Below, piece after piece: positions 18,402 through 31,213 of a DNA stretch of 61,428 bases (position 1 is the first letter of the stretch; every line of letters starts with the position of its first letter). The stretch comes from Pararhodospirillum oryzae. GTDB taxonomy: Bacteria; Pseudomonadota; Alphaproteobacteria; Rhodospirillales; Rhodospirillaceae. The stretch is from assembly GCF_007992075.1 (NCBI RefSeq), contig NZ_BJZO01000011.1:1-61428 (forward strand). Direction: 5' to 3'. Under the pieces are notes generated by a model. The model was not told where the DNA came from, made no database searches, and worked only from the letters and a program-made list of their open reading frames with translations. Position numbers and translations under genes: made by a program.

Positions 18402-21400
18402 TCATGCGGCCACCCCTTCCGACACGTTTTCCAGGTTGTCCTCCAGTTCCTCGCCGGCGCGGCGCAACGCCTCCAGCATGGCCTCGTCCGGTTCCCAGTA
18501 CTTGCGTTCGTGTGCCTCCAGCAGGCGGTTGGCCACCCGGGCCGACGCCGTGGGATTGAGGGCCGCCAGCCGCTTGCGCATTTCTTCGTCGAGGAGGAAA
18601 GTCTGGGTCAACTGCTGATAGACCCAAGGCGCCACCTGCCCCGTGGTGGCGGACCACCCCATGGTGTTGGTGACGTGGGCTTCGATCTGACGCACCCCCT
18701 CGTACCCGTGCGCCAGCATGCCCTCGTACCATTTCGGATTCAAGACCCGAGTACGCGTTTCCAGGGCAACCTGTTCGGCCAGCGTGCGCACCTTGCCGTC
18801 GCCCTTGGTCTGATCCCCAATGTAAACGGGAATCTGCTCGCCCTTGGCGCGTCCGACCGCCTTGCTGATGCCCCCCAGGGTATCGAAGTAGTGATCGATG
18901 GTCGTGACGCCCAGTTCCATGGACTCCAGGTTCTGGTAGGCCAGATTCACGTCCGCCAGCATGGTCTGGAACAGGGCCCCTTGCGCCGTGGGCTTGCCGT
19001 TGGTCCCGTAGGCAAAGCTCTTGCGCCGGGTGAAGGCCTCGGCCAGTTCGTCCTCGTCGTTCCAGCGGCCGCTGTCGATCAACTGGTTGACGTTCGAGCC
19101 ATAGGCGCCGTCCGCGTTGCTGAACACCCGCAGCGCGGCCGTTTCCATGTCGCAGCCGTGGGTCTTCATGTAGGCGAGCGCGTGCTTGCGGACATAGTTC
19201 ATGTCCTCGGGCTCCTCGGCCCGGGCCGCGAGCTGCGCCGCTTCCGCCAGCAGCTTGGTCTGCAAGGGCAGCAGATCGCGGAAGATGCCCGACAGGGTCA
19301 TGATCACGTCGATACGCGGCCGTCCCAGCACGTCCAGCGGAATCAGGTCGGCCCCGGCCAGGCGCCCGTAGCCATCGAAGCGCGGCCGCGCCCCCATCAG
19401 CCCCAGGGCCTGGGCGATCGGGCCGCCCTCGTTCTTCAGGTTGTCGGTGCCCCACAGCACCATGGCCACCGATTCGGGCAACGGATTGCCGTCGGCCACG
19501 TGGCGTTGCAGCATCAAGGTCGCGTGGCGCATGCCATCCTCGACCGCGAAGCGCGACGGCAGGCGCCAGGGATCGAAGCCATGCATGTTGCGCCCGGTGG
19601 GCAGCACGGCGGTGGTGCGCAGCAGGTCGCCGCCCGGGGCCGGATGGATGTAGCGCCCATCCAGGGCCCGCATCAGGGCCGGCAGTTCGTGGTCCTGGCC
19701 CAGCAGGGTGTTCATCCCCACCAGTTCCACGAACACGTCCTTCAGCGCGTGGTCGGCGGGCAGGCCACCGGCGGCCAGGGCGCGGGCCGGGCTTTCGCCG
19801 TTGACCAGGGCCTCGATCGCCGCGCGCGGCGCCCGCTGCCCATGCGAGGCCTCGCACACCGCCATCAGAAGGTCGGTGCGTTCCTCGGGCCCCGGCGGCT
19901 TGCCGATGACATGCAGGCCATGCGGGATCAGGGTCTGCTCGACTTCCAGGACCTGCCCCACCAGCTTTTCAATGCGCTCGCGGGCGTCGTCGCCCCACAG
20001 GGGTTCGGCGTCGGCCAGGTTGACGTCGGCGGCCTGGGCCTGGATCAGCCCGACCATGCGGCCGCGCTCGTCATCGGCTTCCGGCGGCAGGCCGCGGTAG
20101 CGCTCCAGCGACGACTTCAGTTCCAGAAGACCCTTGTGCAAGCCGGCCTCGGTCACCGACGGCGTGAGGTAGGTGATCAGCGTGGCCGCCGCGCGGCGCT
20201 TGGCGAGCGCGCCTTCCGACGGGTTGTTCGAGGCATACAAATACATGTTGGGCAGATCGCCGATCAGGCGTTCCGGCCAGCACTTGCCCGAGAGCCCGCT
20301 TTGCTTGCCCGGCATGAACTCCAAGGCGCCGTGCATGCCGAAGTGAACCACGGCGTGAGCGCCCAGGTCCTCGCGCAGGTAGCGGTAGAAGGCCGAGAAG
20401 GCATGGGTGGGCGAAAAGCCCTTCTCGAACAGCAGGCGCATGGGGTCGCCTTCGTACCCGAAGGTCGGCTGGATGCCCACGAACACGTTGCCGAACTCGG
20501 CGCCCAGAATGTACAGGCTGGCGCCGTCGGTCAGATCGCGGCCCGGGGCCGGGCCCCATTGCGCCTCGATCTCGGAAAGCCAGCGCTCGCGGCGCACATG
20601 GTCATCGGTGCGAATGCGCGCATGCACGTTGGCGGGCGCCCCGAACTGGGCGGCATTGCCCCCCAGGATGCGGGTGCGCAAGGCGTCCTCGGACTCGGGC
20701 ACCTCAACCTGGTAGCCGGCCTGGGCCATGGCGCGCAAGGTGTTGAGCAGCGACGCATACACCGAAAGATAGGCGGCGGTGCCGGTCGCGCCCGCGTTGG
20801 GCGGGAAGTTGAACAGGACCACGGCGACCTTGCGCTCGGCCGGCGGCGTGCGGCGCAAGGTGACAAGACGCAACACGCGGTCGGCCAGGGTCTCCACCCG
20901 CTCGGGATGGGGCACCATCTCGCGCCCCGGCCCGTCGGAGGCCTCGCCGTCGTCGGCGCGCCCGCCGTACAGCATGGGGTTGATGCAGCCGTCCAGCTCG
21001 GGGATCGCGACCATCATGGTCGATTCCACCGGCATCAGGCCCCGGGCCGACTCTTCCCACTGCGCCAGGGTCTGGAATTCGACCGCGTGCGTGGTCATAT
21101 ACGGAACATCAAGGGCCGCCAGCGTTTCCTCGGCCGCCCGGGCGTCGTTGTAGGCCGGCCCGCCCACCAGCGAGAAGCCGGTCAGCGACAGCATCAGATC
21201 AACGGTCGAACGGCCGTTGCGCATGAAATAGGCTTCGACCGCCGGACGGTTGTCGAGGCCGCTGGAATAGGCCGGTACCACGCGCAAGCCCCGGGACTCC
21301 AGGGCGGCGATCACCGCGTCGTAGTGCTGGGTGTTGCCGGCCAGCACGTAGGAGCGCATGACCAGAACACCCACCACGCCCTTCACGCCTTTGTCGGCCA

Positions 21401-22148
21401 GGGCCGGATCCAGGGCGGGGAGTTTGTCCAGGCGATCGGTCACCCGGCCGGGCAGGCGCGGGTGGTAGAGGCCCACGTCGGGGTAATCCACCGGCCCGGC
21501 GGCCTTGACCTTGCCGCGCAGGGCCGCGTGCGGGCCGGCGGCGTAGCGATCGACCAGGTAGCGGATCATGTTGATCAGGTTGTCGTCGGACCCGGCCAGC
21601 CAGTACTGCAAGGTGAGGAAATACGCGCGCAGGTCCTGGGCCTTGCCCGGGATCAGGCGCAAGATGCGCGGCAGGCGGCGCAGCATGGCCATCTGCTGGG
21701 CGCCGGCCCCGGCCGTGGGTTTGTCGCCCTTGTTCTTGTCGCCGCGCAGGCGCTTGAGCAGGGCGAGCGGGCCCCGGTCCGAGCCCTGGAACGTGAAGTT
21801 CCCGAGCTTGGTCAGGTTGACGATCTCGCCCGAGGCGAGGCAGCCGACCAGGGCGTAGCACTGGTCGCGGCGGGCCATCAGGTCGGGGAGCACCGCCTTG
21901 ATCTGATCTTCCATGAACAGCATGGTGACGATCAGGATATCGGCCTGGGCGATGTCGGCCTTGGTACGGGCCAGGGCCGCCGGATCCTCGGACCACTCGA
22001 CGGCCGCGTGCATGCGCAAGACGAGCCCCGGGACATCCTGGCGCAAAATGCGCTGCGCGCGCTGGACGGCACCGGCAAGATGGCCGTCCAGGGTGACGAT
22101 CACCACCCGCAGGGGGGCGGTTTCAGCTTCCGAAGTGGGCTTTTGCAT
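18402..22148 (-). CDS. bchH: Magnesium chelatase, large subunit BchH
   Basis: A 1248-residue CobN/BchH-type subunit that binds protoporphyrin IX and catalyses magnesium insertion with BchI and BchD, which are not in this window. The protein begins with [16 protein letters not shown] and contains the long family-typical middle and C-terminal sections. ATG 22148 lies 26 bases inside the end of bchB, so the genes overlap; upstream in-frame residues are non-homologous. Length is normal (about 1190-1250). Confidence 0.97.
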   Translation of the reverse strand: MQKPTSEAETAPLRVVIVTLDGHLAGAVQRAQRILRQDVPGLVLRMHAAVEWSEDPAALARTKADIAQADILIVTMLFMEDQIKAVLPDLMARRDQCYALVGCLASGEIVNLTKLGNFTFQGSDRGPLALLKRLRGDKNKGDKPTAGAGAQQMAMLRRLPRILRLIPGKAQDLRAYFLTLQYWLAGSDDNLINMIRYLVDRYAAGPHAALRGKVKAAGPVDYPDVGLYHPRLPGRVTDRLDKLPALDPALADKGVKGVVGVLVMRSYVLAGNTQHYDAVIAALESRGLRVVPAYSSGLDNRPAVEAYFMRNGRSTVDLMLSLTGFSLVGGPAYNDARAAEETLAALDVPYMTTHAVEFQTLAQWEESARGLMPVESTMMVAIPELDGCINPMLYGGRADDGEASDGPGREMVPHPERVETLADRVLRLVTLRRTPPAERKVAVVLFNFPPNAGATGTAAYLSVYASLLNTLRAMAQAGYQVEVPESEDALRTRILGGNAAQFGAPANVHARIRTDDHVRRERWLSEIEAQWGPAPGRDLTDGASLYILGAEFGNVFVGIQPTFGYEGDPMRLLFEKGFSPTHAFSAFYRYLREDLGAHAVVHFGMHGALEFMPGKQSGLSGKCWPERLIGDLPNMYLYASNNPSEGALAKRRAAATLITYLTPSVTEAGLHKGLLELKSSLERYRGLPPEADDERGRMVGLIQAQAADVNLADAEPLWGDDARERIEKLVGQVLEVEQTLIPHGLHVIGKPPGPEERTDLLMAVCEASHGQRAPRAAIEALVNGESPARALAAGGLPADHALKDVFVELVGMNTLLGQDHELPALMRALDGRYIHPAPGGDLLRTTAVLPTGRNMHGFDPWRLPSRFAVEDGMRHATLMLQRHVADGNPLPESVAMVLWGTDNLKNEGGPIAQALGLMGARPRFDGYGRLAGADLIPLDVLGRPRIDVIMTLSGIFRDLLPLQTKLLAEAAQLAARAEEPEDMNYVRKHALAYMKTHGCDMETAALRVFSNADGAYGSNVNQLIDSGRWNDEDELAEAFTRRKSFAYGTNGKPTAQGALFQTMLADVNLAYQNLESMELGVTTIDHYFDTLGGISKAVGRAKGEQIPVYIGDQTKGDGKVRTLAEQVALETRTRVLNPKWYEGMLAHGYEGVRQIEAHVTNTMGWSATTGQVAPWVYQQLTQTFLLDEEMRKRLAALNPTASARVANRLLEAHERKYWEPDEAMLEALRRAGEELEDNLENVSEGVAA

Positions 22149-23748
22149 CGTACAGCGTCTCGACGGTGATGCGCGCGAGGCCACGGTCGGCCGCGAAGCG
22201 CTCTGTGTTGCGACGGGCTTTCCCCCGAACAAAGAACGGGATCTTGCGCAGTTCGGCCTCGGCCTCGGGCTCCCAGGTCACGCCGGGTGTCGAAGGCGAG
22301 GTCGAGGACGAAGGGGACGCGTCCCCGGCGGCCGGCGCGGCCACGAGGGTCGCGGCCGGGTCGGCCTGGATCGAAACAACGGCGTCGGCCGGCTCCAGCG
22401 AACGGGGCGCGGCCGATCCCAGGTGAGACGGGGCGGCTTCGGCGTGAAACTCGAAGTCCTCCCGGAACATGGTCAGCAGGTGTTCCTCCAGGCCCATCAT
22501 CAGGGGATGGACCCAGGTGTCGAACAAAACGTTGGCGCCTTCCAGGCCCATTTGCGGCGCGAAACGGGCCGGGAAATCCTGGACGTGCACGGGGGCGCTG
22601 ATCACGGCGCACGGCAGCCCCAGACGCTTGGCCACGTGGCGTTCCATCTGGGTGCCCAGCACCAGGTCCGGGCGCAGGTCGGCCAGACGGGCCTCGACTT
22701 CCAGGTAATCGTCGGTGATCAGCGGCTCGACGCCATACTGCTCGGCCGCCTGGCGGAACTCGCGCCCGAACTCACGCGAATAGGTGCCCATGCCGACCAC
22801 GTTGAAGCCCATTTCGTCCTGGGCCACGCGGGCGGCGGCGATCACGTGGCTCGCGTCGCCAAACAGGAAAACCCGCTTGCCGGTCAGGTAGGTGGAGTCC
22901 ACCGAGCGCGAGTACCAGGGCAAGCGCAGCGTGGACTCGTCGAGGGCCGGCACGGGATCGATCCCGGCCACCCGCGCCACCTCGGCCACGAAATCGCGCG
23001 TGGCCCCCACGCCGATCGGCATCACCCGCACCGAGGGCTGCGAGAAGGTGCGTTCCAGCCAGCGGGCCGCCGTGTCGGCGACCTCGGGGTACAGCACCAC
23101 GTTGAAATCGGCCGCGCCCAGGCGGGTGAGATCGGCCGGACTGGCGCCCAGCGGCGCCACCACGTTGACCGTGACCCCGAGAAGGTCGAGCAGGCGGCGC
23201 ACTTCCACCAGGTCGTCGCGGTGACGAAAGCCCAGCGACACCGGGCCCAGGATGTTGCACGAAGGCGCCTGGCCCTCGGGCCGGGGCGGACGCGGGCCCG
23301 GCTGGCCCCGCCCGGCGAGGCCGCGCACCAGGGCATAAAAGGTTTCGGCCGCGCCCCAGTTTTCCTTGCGCTGATAGGACGGCAGCGACAGCGGAATCAC
23401 GGGGATCGGCAGCCCGACGGCGCGGGCCAGCCCGCCCGGATCGTCTTGCAGCAACTCGCCCGTGCAGGTGGGCGCGACCAGGATCACCTGCGGACGGAAG
23501 CGTTCATACGCCTCGGCCACCGTGCGCTTGAACAGGCCGCCGCTGTCGCCGCCCATGTCGCGGGCCTGGAAGCTGCTGTAGGTCACGGCCGGGCGGCCGG
23601 CCCGGCGTTCGATCATGGTGAACAAAAGATCGGCGTAGGTATCGCCCACCGGTGCGTGCAACACACAGTGGACGCCTTCCATGGCCGTGGCGACCCGGAT
23701 GGCCCCCATGTGGGGCGGGCCTTCGTAGGTCCAGACCGTCAACTGCAT
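22123..23748 (-). CDS. bchB: Dark protochlorophyllide reductase subunit B
   Basis: A 541-residue subunit of the BchN/BchB heterotetramer that reduces ring D of protochlorophyllide. The aspartate that replaces a cysteine ligand of the NB cluster is present in GDTYADLLF (D36), and APTCTGE carries another conserved cysteine. A Ser/Pro/Ala-rich linker precedes the C-terminal helical domain that covers the substrate. GAAGGTG, inside the end of bchN, serves as ribosome-binding site; the gap to bchN is 4 bases. Confidence 0.97.
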   Translation of the reverse strand: MQLTVWTYEGPPHMGAIRVATAMEGVHCVLHAPVGDTYADLLFTMIERRAGRPAVTYSSFQARDMGGDSGGLFKRTVAEAYERFRPQVILVAPTCTGELLQDDPGGLARAVGLPIPVIPLSLPSYQRKENWGAAETFYALVRGLAGRGQPGPRPPRPEGQAPSCNILGPVSLGFRHRDDLVEVRRLLDLLGVTVNVVAPLGASPADLTRLGAADFNVVLYPEVADTAARWLERTFSQPSVRVMPIGVGATRDFVAEVARVAGIDPVPALDESTLRLPWYSRSVDSTYLTGKRVFLFGDASHVIAAARVAQDEMGFNVVGMGTYSREFGREFRQAAEQYGVEPLITDDYLEVEARLADLRPDLVLGTQMERHVAKRLGLPCAVISAPVHVQDFPARFAPQMGLEGANVLFDTWVHPLMMGLEEHLLTMFREDFEFHAEAAPSHLGSAAPRSLEPADAVVSIQADPAATLVAAPAAGDASPSSSTSPSTPGVTWEPEAEAELRKIPFFVRGKARRNTERFAADRGLARITVETLYDAKAHFGS

Positions 23749-23752
23749 GCGA

Positions 23753-25750
<1,998 letters not shown>

Positions 25751-25858
25751 ACCCCCTTGGGGTCCCTCCCGGTCCGGCGGGCGTCGATCCTTGGAGCGGG
25801 GATCCGTCTCGGGTCAGGCCGTGACATCCTCCCTTCGGGGCATCGGCCCAGGGCGCGA

Positions 25859-25888
25859 AGTCTAGCCACGGGGCCAAGCGCGTGTCAA
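25859..25888 (-). promoter_or_regulatory. Probable promoter of the bchF operon
   Basis: On the minus strand a perfect TTGACA (25883-25888) is followed by an 18-base spacer and TAGACT (25859-25864; 4 of 6 matches to TATAAT). Transcription would start near 25850, giving a leader of about 335 bases. No TGT-N12-ACA PpsR site was found around it. Confidence 0.55.
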
Positions 25889-26121
25889 CTCCGTGGTGGG
25901 GAAAGCCCTTTTCCCAACGGACCTTAGGCGCTATCCTGGACAATGACGTCTTTCGTCCATCGGTAGGGAGTCGAAACCGAACGACGCCACCCCCGGGGAG
26001 GAACATCCGGCAGGAGAACACGCCCTGCCCGCCCGGCGCCCCGGCCCCGCCACGGCGGGGCCGTGCCCGTTCCCGGCGGCACGGTTTTCCTGGTGTCGAG
26101 CGGCGCGGTCCGCCCGGTGCG
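25889..26121. other. Intergenic DNA between the bchF promoter and ymdB
   Basis: Together with the bchF leader this makes a gap of about 600 bases without a gene (25516-26121). The only feature seen in this part is a GC-rich palindrome, CCCCGCC-ACG-GGCGGGG-like, at about 26045-26063; it has no T run and may end ymdB transcription weakly. Confidence 0.4.
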
Positions 26122-26961
26122 TCAGTCGGCGGCGCTCGCCACCGGGGCCGGGCCGGGCCACGCGGGCGCCAGATCGCCCCCCACCCGGACCGGCTCGCAC
26201 GAAAGCGCAAGGCCGCTGCGGTCGTCGGTGCGCACCAGCACGCCGCACACGCTGGCCGGCCCCTCGGCCGGGGCCAGGCGGTCGGTGGGCGTCTTGCGGG
26301 TGAAGCGGTGCACCGCCGGCCCCGCGATCATCCCGATCACCGAGTTGTAATCCCCGCACATGCCGGCGTCGGTCATGTAGCCCGTCCCGTGCGCCAGGAC
26401 GCGGGCGTCGGCGGTGGGCACGTGGGAGTGCCCCCCCACCACCAGGGACACCCGGCCGTCGCAGTGGTGGCCCAGGGCCATTTTCTCGCTGGTCGCCTCG
26501 GCGTGGACATCGACCACGATGGCATGCACCGTCACCCCCAGGCGATGGCGGGCCAGGATCTCGTCGATCGCCCGGAACGGACAGTCGATGGCATCCATGA
26601 ACAGGCGCCCCATCACCTGGATGACCAGCGCCTTGCGTCCGCGCGACGCCTCCACCACCACATGCCCCACCCCGGGGGTGCCGGGCGGCAGGTTGGCCGG
26701 GCGCAGCAGGCGATGCTGGCGATCGATGTAGGGCAGGATCTCGCGCTGGTCCCACACATGGTTGCCGGTCGTCACCACGTCGACGCCCGAGCCCAGGAAT
26801 TCCTCGCTTTGGCGAACGGTGATGCCAAATCCATGGGCCGCGTTTTCCCCGCAAACCACCACCAGATCGGCCTGGGCGCGCTGCTTCAGATCGGGCAGTG
26901 CCGCCAGCAGGGCCTCGCGGCCGCTGCGTCCCACCACATCGCCAAAGTAAAGGATATTCAT
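26122..26961 (-). CDS. YmdB-family metallophosphoesterase
   Basis: A 279-residue protein of the TIGR00282/YmdB metallophosphoesterase family. Metal-binding motifs are visible: YFGDVVGRSGR at the N-terminus, CGENAAHG, TGNHVWDQ and GGHSHVPTAD. Characterised members hydrolyse 2',3'-cyclic AMP, and B. subtilis YmdB affects biofilm versus motility. The start overlaps the stop of the upstream fau gene (ATGA). Physiological substrate here is unknown. Confidence 0.9.
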   Translation of the reverse strand: MNILYFGDVVGRSGREALLAALPDLKQRAQADLVVVCGENAAHGFGITVRQSEEFLGSGVDVVTTGNHVWDQREILPYIDRQHRLLRPANLPPGTPGVGHVVVEASRGRKALVIQVMGRLFMDAIDCPFRAIDEILARHRLGVTVHAIVVDVHAEATSEKMALGHHCDGRVSLVVGGHSHVPTADARVLAHGTGYMTDAGMCGDYNSVIGMIAGPAVHRFTRKTPTDRLAPAEGPASVCGVLVRTDDRSGLALSCEPVRVGGDLAPAWPGPAPVASAAD

Positions 26962-27605
26962 GAAGCTGGGTTCCTTCCGGCTTGGGAGGGGGTGGCGAAA
27001 ACGCGCACGCCCTCTTCCGTGGCCACGGCGTCGAGTCGCCAGTCATGACTCCCCGACGGGACTGTCTCCACGCGCTGAACGGCGAAGGCGAGCCCCAGAA
27101 GGAACGGCATCGGGCCGCCCGGGGCCGCCAGCGCGGCGAGGGTACGATCATAATAGCCGCCGCCCTGCCCCAGGCGTCTCCCTTCGTCGTCGAACCCCAG
27201 CAAGGGGAGCACGATCCAGTCGGGGCGCACGACCGGACGCGCGGACGCGGGCACCGGGATGCCCAGCACACCGTCTTCAAGGGGGTCGCCAACCGTCCAG
27301 GCCCGAAACACCATCGGGGCGTCGGGGGCCACGACCACGGGCAGGGCCACGCGGCAGCCCTGGGCCTCCAGGGCCGAAAGCAAGGGACGGGGGTCGATTT
27401 CGCTGCCCACCGGCACCGTTCCGGCGACGATGGTGCCGGGGGGCGGAGCGAAGCGGGCAACAACCGCGCAGGCGGCGGCGTCCGCCGCTGTCCGGGCCCA
27501 GGCCGGATCTAGCGACCGGCGGCGCAGGCGCAACGTCTGGCGCAAGGCGGCCTTGCGCGCCTTTAACGGCTCGTCGGAACCAGGAAGACGGGAGGCCGGG
27601 ACCAT
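26958..27605 (-). CDS. fau: 5-formyltetrahydrofolate cyclo-ligase
   Basis: A 215-residue enzyme that converts 5-formyl-THF to 5,10-methenyl-THF with ATP. The signature GQGGGYYDR is intact, and the basic N-terminal helix KARKAALRQTLRLRRR is typical. ATG 27605 follows a purine-rich stretch, AAAGGGGGGTG. It lies directly after the probable 6S RNA and zapA, an arrangement conserved widely in proteobacteria. It is coupled to the ymdB-like gene by an ATGA overlap. Confidence 0.93.
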   Translation of the reverse strand: MVPASRLPGSDEPLKARKAALRQTLRLRRRSLDPAWARTAADAAACAVVARFAPPPGTIVAGTVPVGSEIDPRPLLSALEAQGCRVALPVVVAPDAPMVFRAWTVGDPLEDGVLGIPVPASARPVVRPDWIVLPLLGFDDEGRRLGQGGGYYDRTLAALAAPGGPMPFLLGLAFAVQRVETVPSGSHDWRLDAVATEEGVRVFATPSQAGRNPAS

Positions 27606-27639
27606 CACCCCCCTTTCGCGTGGGCACGGGGGACCAGAA

Positions 27640-27812
27640 ACAAAAGCTGCGGGGCCGTACCGGCCGTGGGTGGTGCGACCTCCACATGGGCCGCGAGCAC
27701 TACGTGGGTGCCGTGTGACCGGGCCAGGACCCGGACAGGGACAGCTCCCTTCAGATACGTATAGCCCCCGGGAGTGTGCTGCCTCACGCACCGGACAGCG
27801 CCCGCGACACGT
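27640..27812 (-). ncRNA. ssrS: Probable 6S RNA
   Basis: The 210-base gap between zapA and fau is the conserved location of 6S RNA, which mimics an open promoter and holds sigma70 RNA polymerase. On the minus strand the sequence folds as a long irregular rod. The closing stem is GCGGG (27801-27805) with CCCGC (27649-27653). Next come GGTGCG (27787-27792) with CGCACC (27672-27677), then TACGT with ACGTA (27757-27761, 27701-27705). The terminal hairpin is CCGGG-TCCTGG-CCCGG (around 27720-27735). A T-rich stretch follows the closing stem. Ends are approximate; no covariance search was possible. Confidence 0.65.
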
Positions 27813-27815
27813 AGA

Positions 27816-28169
27816 CTAAGACGCATCCAGCGTGTCTGCAATGCCTTCGATGCGATGCGCCAGTCCCTCGATGGCCTGGGCCACGCGTTCCTCGGCCTGT
27901 TCGCGGGCGCTGGGCCCGTCGGCGGTGCCCTGGGCGCCCAGGGCCGAGCGCAGCTCGTGCAGCTCGCCCGAGATGTCGGAAAGCTCATCCGCGATCAGCA
28001 GGGCCACCATGACCAGCATCAGGGTTTCGCTGACATGGCCCACCGAGCCCACCAGTTGCCGGCACCGGTGATCCAGGTACTGGCCCAGGCGCTCCAGATG
28101 CTCTTCCTGGCCTTCCTCGCAGGCAATGCGATAGGTCTTGTCGTTGATGGAAAGGGGCAGGGTCGGCAT
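27816..28169 (-). CDS. zapA: Cell division protein ZapA
   Basis: A 117-residue FtsZ-ring stabiliser. The N-terminal domain (SINDKTYRIACEEGQEEHLERL) and a C-terminal coiled coil after about residue 60 match the family. It would crosslink FtsZ filaments at mid-cell. It is transcribed just before the probable 6S RNA and after the small coiled-coil gene. Confidence 0.9.
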   Translation of the reverse strand: MPTLPLSINDKTYRIACEEGQEEHLERLGQYLDHRCRQLVGSVGHVSETLMLVMVALLIADELSDISGELHELRSALGAQGTADGPSAREQAEERVAQAIEGLAHRIEGIADTLDAS

Positions 28170-28196
28170 GGCCGTGGGCCTCGACTAGCGTTTGCT

Positions 28197-28466
28197 TCAG
28201 GTGTCCAACACGGTCTGCACATGACCGATGGCCGAATCAAGACGTCCGGCCACGGCCTGGGAAACAGTCCGCAGGTTTTCGTAATCCGCGCGCAGTTCCT
28301 CGATTTCCTGGCGCAGCTCGGCCTCCACCGCGGGGTCTCCCGCTCCGGCCGCGCCCCCCGCGCCCCCACGCTCCACGACCACCGTTTCCAGGCGGTCGAT
28401 GGCCCGCGCCAGGCTTTCGACCGCCTGTTCGATCCGGACCAGTTTATAGATCGCGATATCCTGCAA
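28197..28466 (-). CDS. Small coiled-coil protein (DUF4164-like), partner of ZapA
   Basis: An 89-residue protein, mostly heptad-patterned with Leu/Ile/Val and Glu/Arg, predicted to be coiled coil apart from a Gly/Ala-rich break at about 35-43. Alphaproteobacteria often carry a DUF4164 coiled-coil gene directly before zapA, and a division role is inferred from that. The only good start in frame is TTG 28466; upstream codons lack ATG or GTG. A later start would shorten the first helix. Confidence 0.65.
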   Translation of the reverse strand: MQDIAIYKLVRIEQAVESLARAIDRLETVVVERGGAGGAAGAGDPAVEAELRQEIEELRADYENLRTVSQAVAGRLDSAIGHVQTVLDT

Positions 28467-28580
28467 GACCCTACCCCAACGGTGAGATGGCGCCCGGACT
28501 ATGCCCCCGAACCCTCCTTGCGGTCAACGGGGCTTGCCGTCCTCGCCTTGCTTGTGCCCTCCTTGGGTGTGCGGGCGCTG

Positions 28581-28608
28581 TTGCGCCCCGCCCCAAGCAT
28601 GGTATAGC
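28581..28608 (+). promoter_or_regulatory. Possible aroQ promoter
   Basis: TTGCGC (28581-28586), 16-base spacer, TATAGC (28603-28608). Transcription would start about 65 bases before aroQ. Judged by consensus only. Confidence 0.4.
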
Positions 28609-28682
28609 TCTGGGCCTTGGTTCCCTTTCCCCCCCGGTCGCGCCACCTGGCGCGCCCGTGGCCCCGGCTGGACCGGAAGTCC

Positions 28683-29144
28683 ATGACCCATCGCCCCATC
28701 TTGATCCTGAACGGCCCCAACCTCAACCTGCTGGGCACGCGCCAGCCGGAAATCTACGGGGCCACGACCTTGGATGATATCCGCCAGTCCTGCGCGCGCA
28801 CGGCCGCCCGGCTGGGATACGCCGTTGACTTCCGCCAGTCCAACGACGAAGGCACCCTGGTGACCTGGGTGCAGGAAGCAAGGACCTCGGCCCACGCCTT
28901 GATCGTCAACGCCGCCGCCTACACGCATACTTCCGTGGCGCTCCTGGACGCGCTCCTGGCATGCGACCGGCCGGTGATCGAGGTGCACCTATCCAACATC
29001 CACCGCCGCGAGGCCTTCCGGCACCATTCGTATGTGTCGCAGGCCGCGCTTGGCATGATTTGCGGCTTTGGCGCGCACGGCTACGTGCTGGCGCTTCAGG
29101 CCATCGCCGCCCTGGACACCCCGCCGGCCCAGGCCCCCGACTGA
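28683..29144 (+). CDS. aroQ: 3-dehydroquinate dehydratase, type II
   Basis: A 153-residue shikimate-pathway enzyme that dehydrates 3-dehydroquinate. The motif [17 protein letters not shown] carries the active-site tyrosine loop, [10 protein letters not shown] and [15 protein letters not shown] carry the substrate-binding asparagine, histidine and arginine residues. It forms dodecamers in known cases. It is followed after 89 bases by accB and accC; aroQ-accB-accC is a common alphaproteobacterial order, although pathway logic does not link them. Confidence 0.96.
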   Translation: MTHRPILILNGPNLNLLGTRQPEIYGATTLDDIRQSCARTAARLGYAVDFRQSNDEGTLVTWVQEARTSAHALIVNAAAYTHTSVALLDALLACDRPVIEVHLSNIHRREAFRHHSYVSQAALGMICGFGAHGYVLALQAIAALDTPPAQAPD

Positions 29145-29233
29145 CCCTCGTGGCGTGGCCCCGGCCCGATTTCCCCCGGACGCCCGCCCGTCCGTTTTCC
29201 GTCCTATCTGACATCCCGGAGAGAACCGACCCC

Positions 29234-29683
29234 ATGGCGAACACCCCCATCGACAGCGAGGCAATCCGCACCCTTGCCGACCTGCTGGTCGAGACCGGCC
29301 TGACCGAAATCGAGTTCGACAACGGCAGCCTGCGCCTGCGGGTCGCCAAGTCGGCTCCCGTGGTGCAGGCCTACGCCGCCGCCCCCGCTGGCGCCGCCGC
29401 GCCGGCCGCCCAGCCCGCGGCCCAGGCCCCCGTCGATCCCTACGACCATCCGGGCGCGGTCAAGGCGCCCATGGTCGGCGTCGTCTACCACGCGAGCGAA
29501 CCCGGCGCGCCGCCGTTCATCCAGGTGGGCGACCACGTGAGCGAGGGCCAGACCCTGATCCTGATCGAGGCCATGAAGACCTTCAACCCGGTGCGCGCGC
29601 CGCGCTCGGGCACCGTGACCTCCATCCTGGTCGACGATGCGACGCCCGTCGAATTCGGCGAGCCCCTGGTCATCATCGAGTAG
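29234..29683 (+). CDS. accB: Biotin carboxyl carrier protein of acetyl-CoA carboxylase
   Basis: A 149-residue carrier. An N-terminal helical part (1-40) and an Ala/Pro-rich linker (about 50-75) precede the biotinyl domain. The biotin-accepting lysine is in EAMKTFN near residue 114. It carries carboxybiotin from AccC to the carboxyltransferase for fatty-acid synthesis. The accC start follows after 27 bases. Confidence 0.97.
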   Translation: MANTPIDSEAIRTLADLLVETGLTEIEFDNGSLRLRVAKSAPVVQAYAAAPAGAAAPAAQPAAQAPVDPYDHPGAVKAPMVGVVYHASEPGAPPFIQVGDHVSEGQTLILIEAMKTFNPVRAPRSGTVTSILVDDATPVEFGEPLVIIE

Positions 29684-29710
29684 CCTCACGACAAGGGAAG
29701 CCCGCCCCCC

Positions 29711-31057
29711 ATGTTCGAGAAAATCCTCATCGCCAACCGGGGCGAAATCGCCTTGCGCATTCATCGCGCCTGCCGCGAAATGGGCATCCGGACCGTTGCC
29801 GTCCACTCCACGGCCGACTCCGAGGCCATGCACGTGCGCCTGGCCGACGAATCCGTGTGCCTGGGCCCGCCGCCCGCCCGTGACAGCTACCTGAACAAGG
29901 TGGCCCTGCTCTCGGCGGCGACCATCACCGGCGCCGATGCCATTCACCCCGGCTATGGCTTCCTGTCCGAGAACGCCGACTTCGCCGAAATGGTGCAAGA
30001 GCACGGCTTCACCTTCATCGGACCCTCGCCGCAGCTCATCCGCATGATGGGCGACAAGATCACCGCCAAGCGCGCGGCGGTCGAGGCCGGCCTGCCCGTG
30101 GTGCCGGGCTCGGAAGGGGCGGTGCGCAGCGAGGCCGAGGCCCTGGCGCTGGCCAAGGAGTTCGGCTACCCCGTGCTGTTCAAGGCCACCGCCGGCGGCG
30201 GTGGGCGCGGCATGAAGGTCGCCACCGGTCCCCACGACCTGGGCGAGGCGTTCAGCACCGCCCGCACCGAGGCCGCCGCCGCCTTCGGCAACCCCGAAGT
30301 CTACATGGAAAAATACCTCCAGAACCCGCGCCACATCGAGGTGCAGGTCCTGGGTGATTCCCATGGCTGCGCGGTCCACCTGGGCGAACGCGACTGTTCC
30401 TTGCAGCGCAAGCACCAGAAGGTCCTGGAAGAAGCCCGCTCCCCCGCGCTGAACGACGAACAGCGCGAGGCCATCGGCGAAACCGCCCGGCGCGCGGTGG
30501 AGCGCCTGGGCTACGTCAACGCCGGAACCATGGAGTTCCTGTACGAAAACGGGGGCTTCTATTTCATCGAAATGAACACCCGTCTGCAGGTCGAACACCC
30601 CGTGACCGAAATGATCACGGGCATCGACCTGGTGCGCGAACAGATCCGCATCGCCGGCGGCGCGCCCTTGGGCTACACGCAAAAGGACATCCGCTTCCAC
30701 GGCCATGCGATCGAATGCCGGGTCAACGCCGAAAACCCGGAAACCTTCGCGCCCTCCCCCGGCCGGGTCACCGACTTCCACCAGCCGGGCGGCATGGGTG
30801 TGCGCGTCGATTCGGGCCTGTACCAGGGCGTCATGGTGCCGCCGCACTACGACAGCATGATCGCCAAGCTGATCGTGCACGGCCCGTCGCGCAACGAATG
30901 CCTCATGCGCCTGCGCCGCGCCCTGGATGAATTCGTGATCGAAGGCATCCACACCACCTTGCCCCTGCACCGCAAGCTGATGCGTTCGCCCACGTTCCTC
31001 GATGGCGCCTATGACATCCGCTGGCTGGAACAGTTCGTGGCCGAGGGCCAGCACTAG
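29711..31057 (+). CDS. accC: Biotin carboxylase of acetyl-CoA carboxylase
   Basis: A 448-residue ATP-grasp enzyme that carboxylates biotin on AccB with bicarbonate and ATP. Visible motifs are ILIANRGEIALRIHRAC at the N-terminus, the glycine-rich loop AGGGGRGMKVA, and the catalytic region EMNTRLQVEHPVTE. Full length for the family. A strong terminator follows 10 bases after the stop. Confidence 0.98.
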   Translation: MFEKILIANRGEIALRIHRACREMGIRTVAVHSTADSEAMHVRLADESVCLGPPPARDSYLNKVALLSAATITGADAIHPGYGFLSENADFAEMVQEHGFTFIGPSPQLIRMMGDKITAKRAAVEAGLPVVPGSEGAVRSEAEALALAKEFGYPVLFKATAGGGGRGMKVATGPHDLGEAFSTARTEAAAAFGNPEVYMEKYLQNPRHIEVQVLGDSHGCAVHLGERDCSLQRKHQKVLEEARSPALNDEQREAIGETARRAVERLGYVNAGTMEFLYENGGFYFIEMNTRLQVEHPVTEMITGIDLVREQIRIAGGAPLGYTQKDIRFHGHAIECRVNAENPETFAPSPGRVTDFHQPGGMGVRVDSGLYQGVMVPPHYDSMIAKLIVHGPSRNECLMRLRRALDEFVIEGIHTTLPLHRKLMRSPTFLDGAYDIRWLEQFVAEGQH

Positions 31058-31066
31058 GCAGCCCCC

Positions 31067-31097
31067 TCCCCCCGCCCTCTGGCGGGGGGATTTTTTT
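31067..31097 (+). terminator. Intrinsic terminator of aroQ-accBC
   Basis: TCCCCCCGCC (31067-31076) pairs with GGCGGGGGGA (31081-31090) around CTCT, followed by seven T residues. Confidence 0.95.
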
Positions 31098-31213
31098 ATC
31101 CCCTCCCGGCCGTTCCCCTTCGCTTTCGCGTTCTCTCCGGCCTGGAAGGCTTCACGCCTCCCGGCACGCCCCGAACCCCGATAGCCGCTCCTCGCAGCAA
31201 AGGATTCCCGCCG

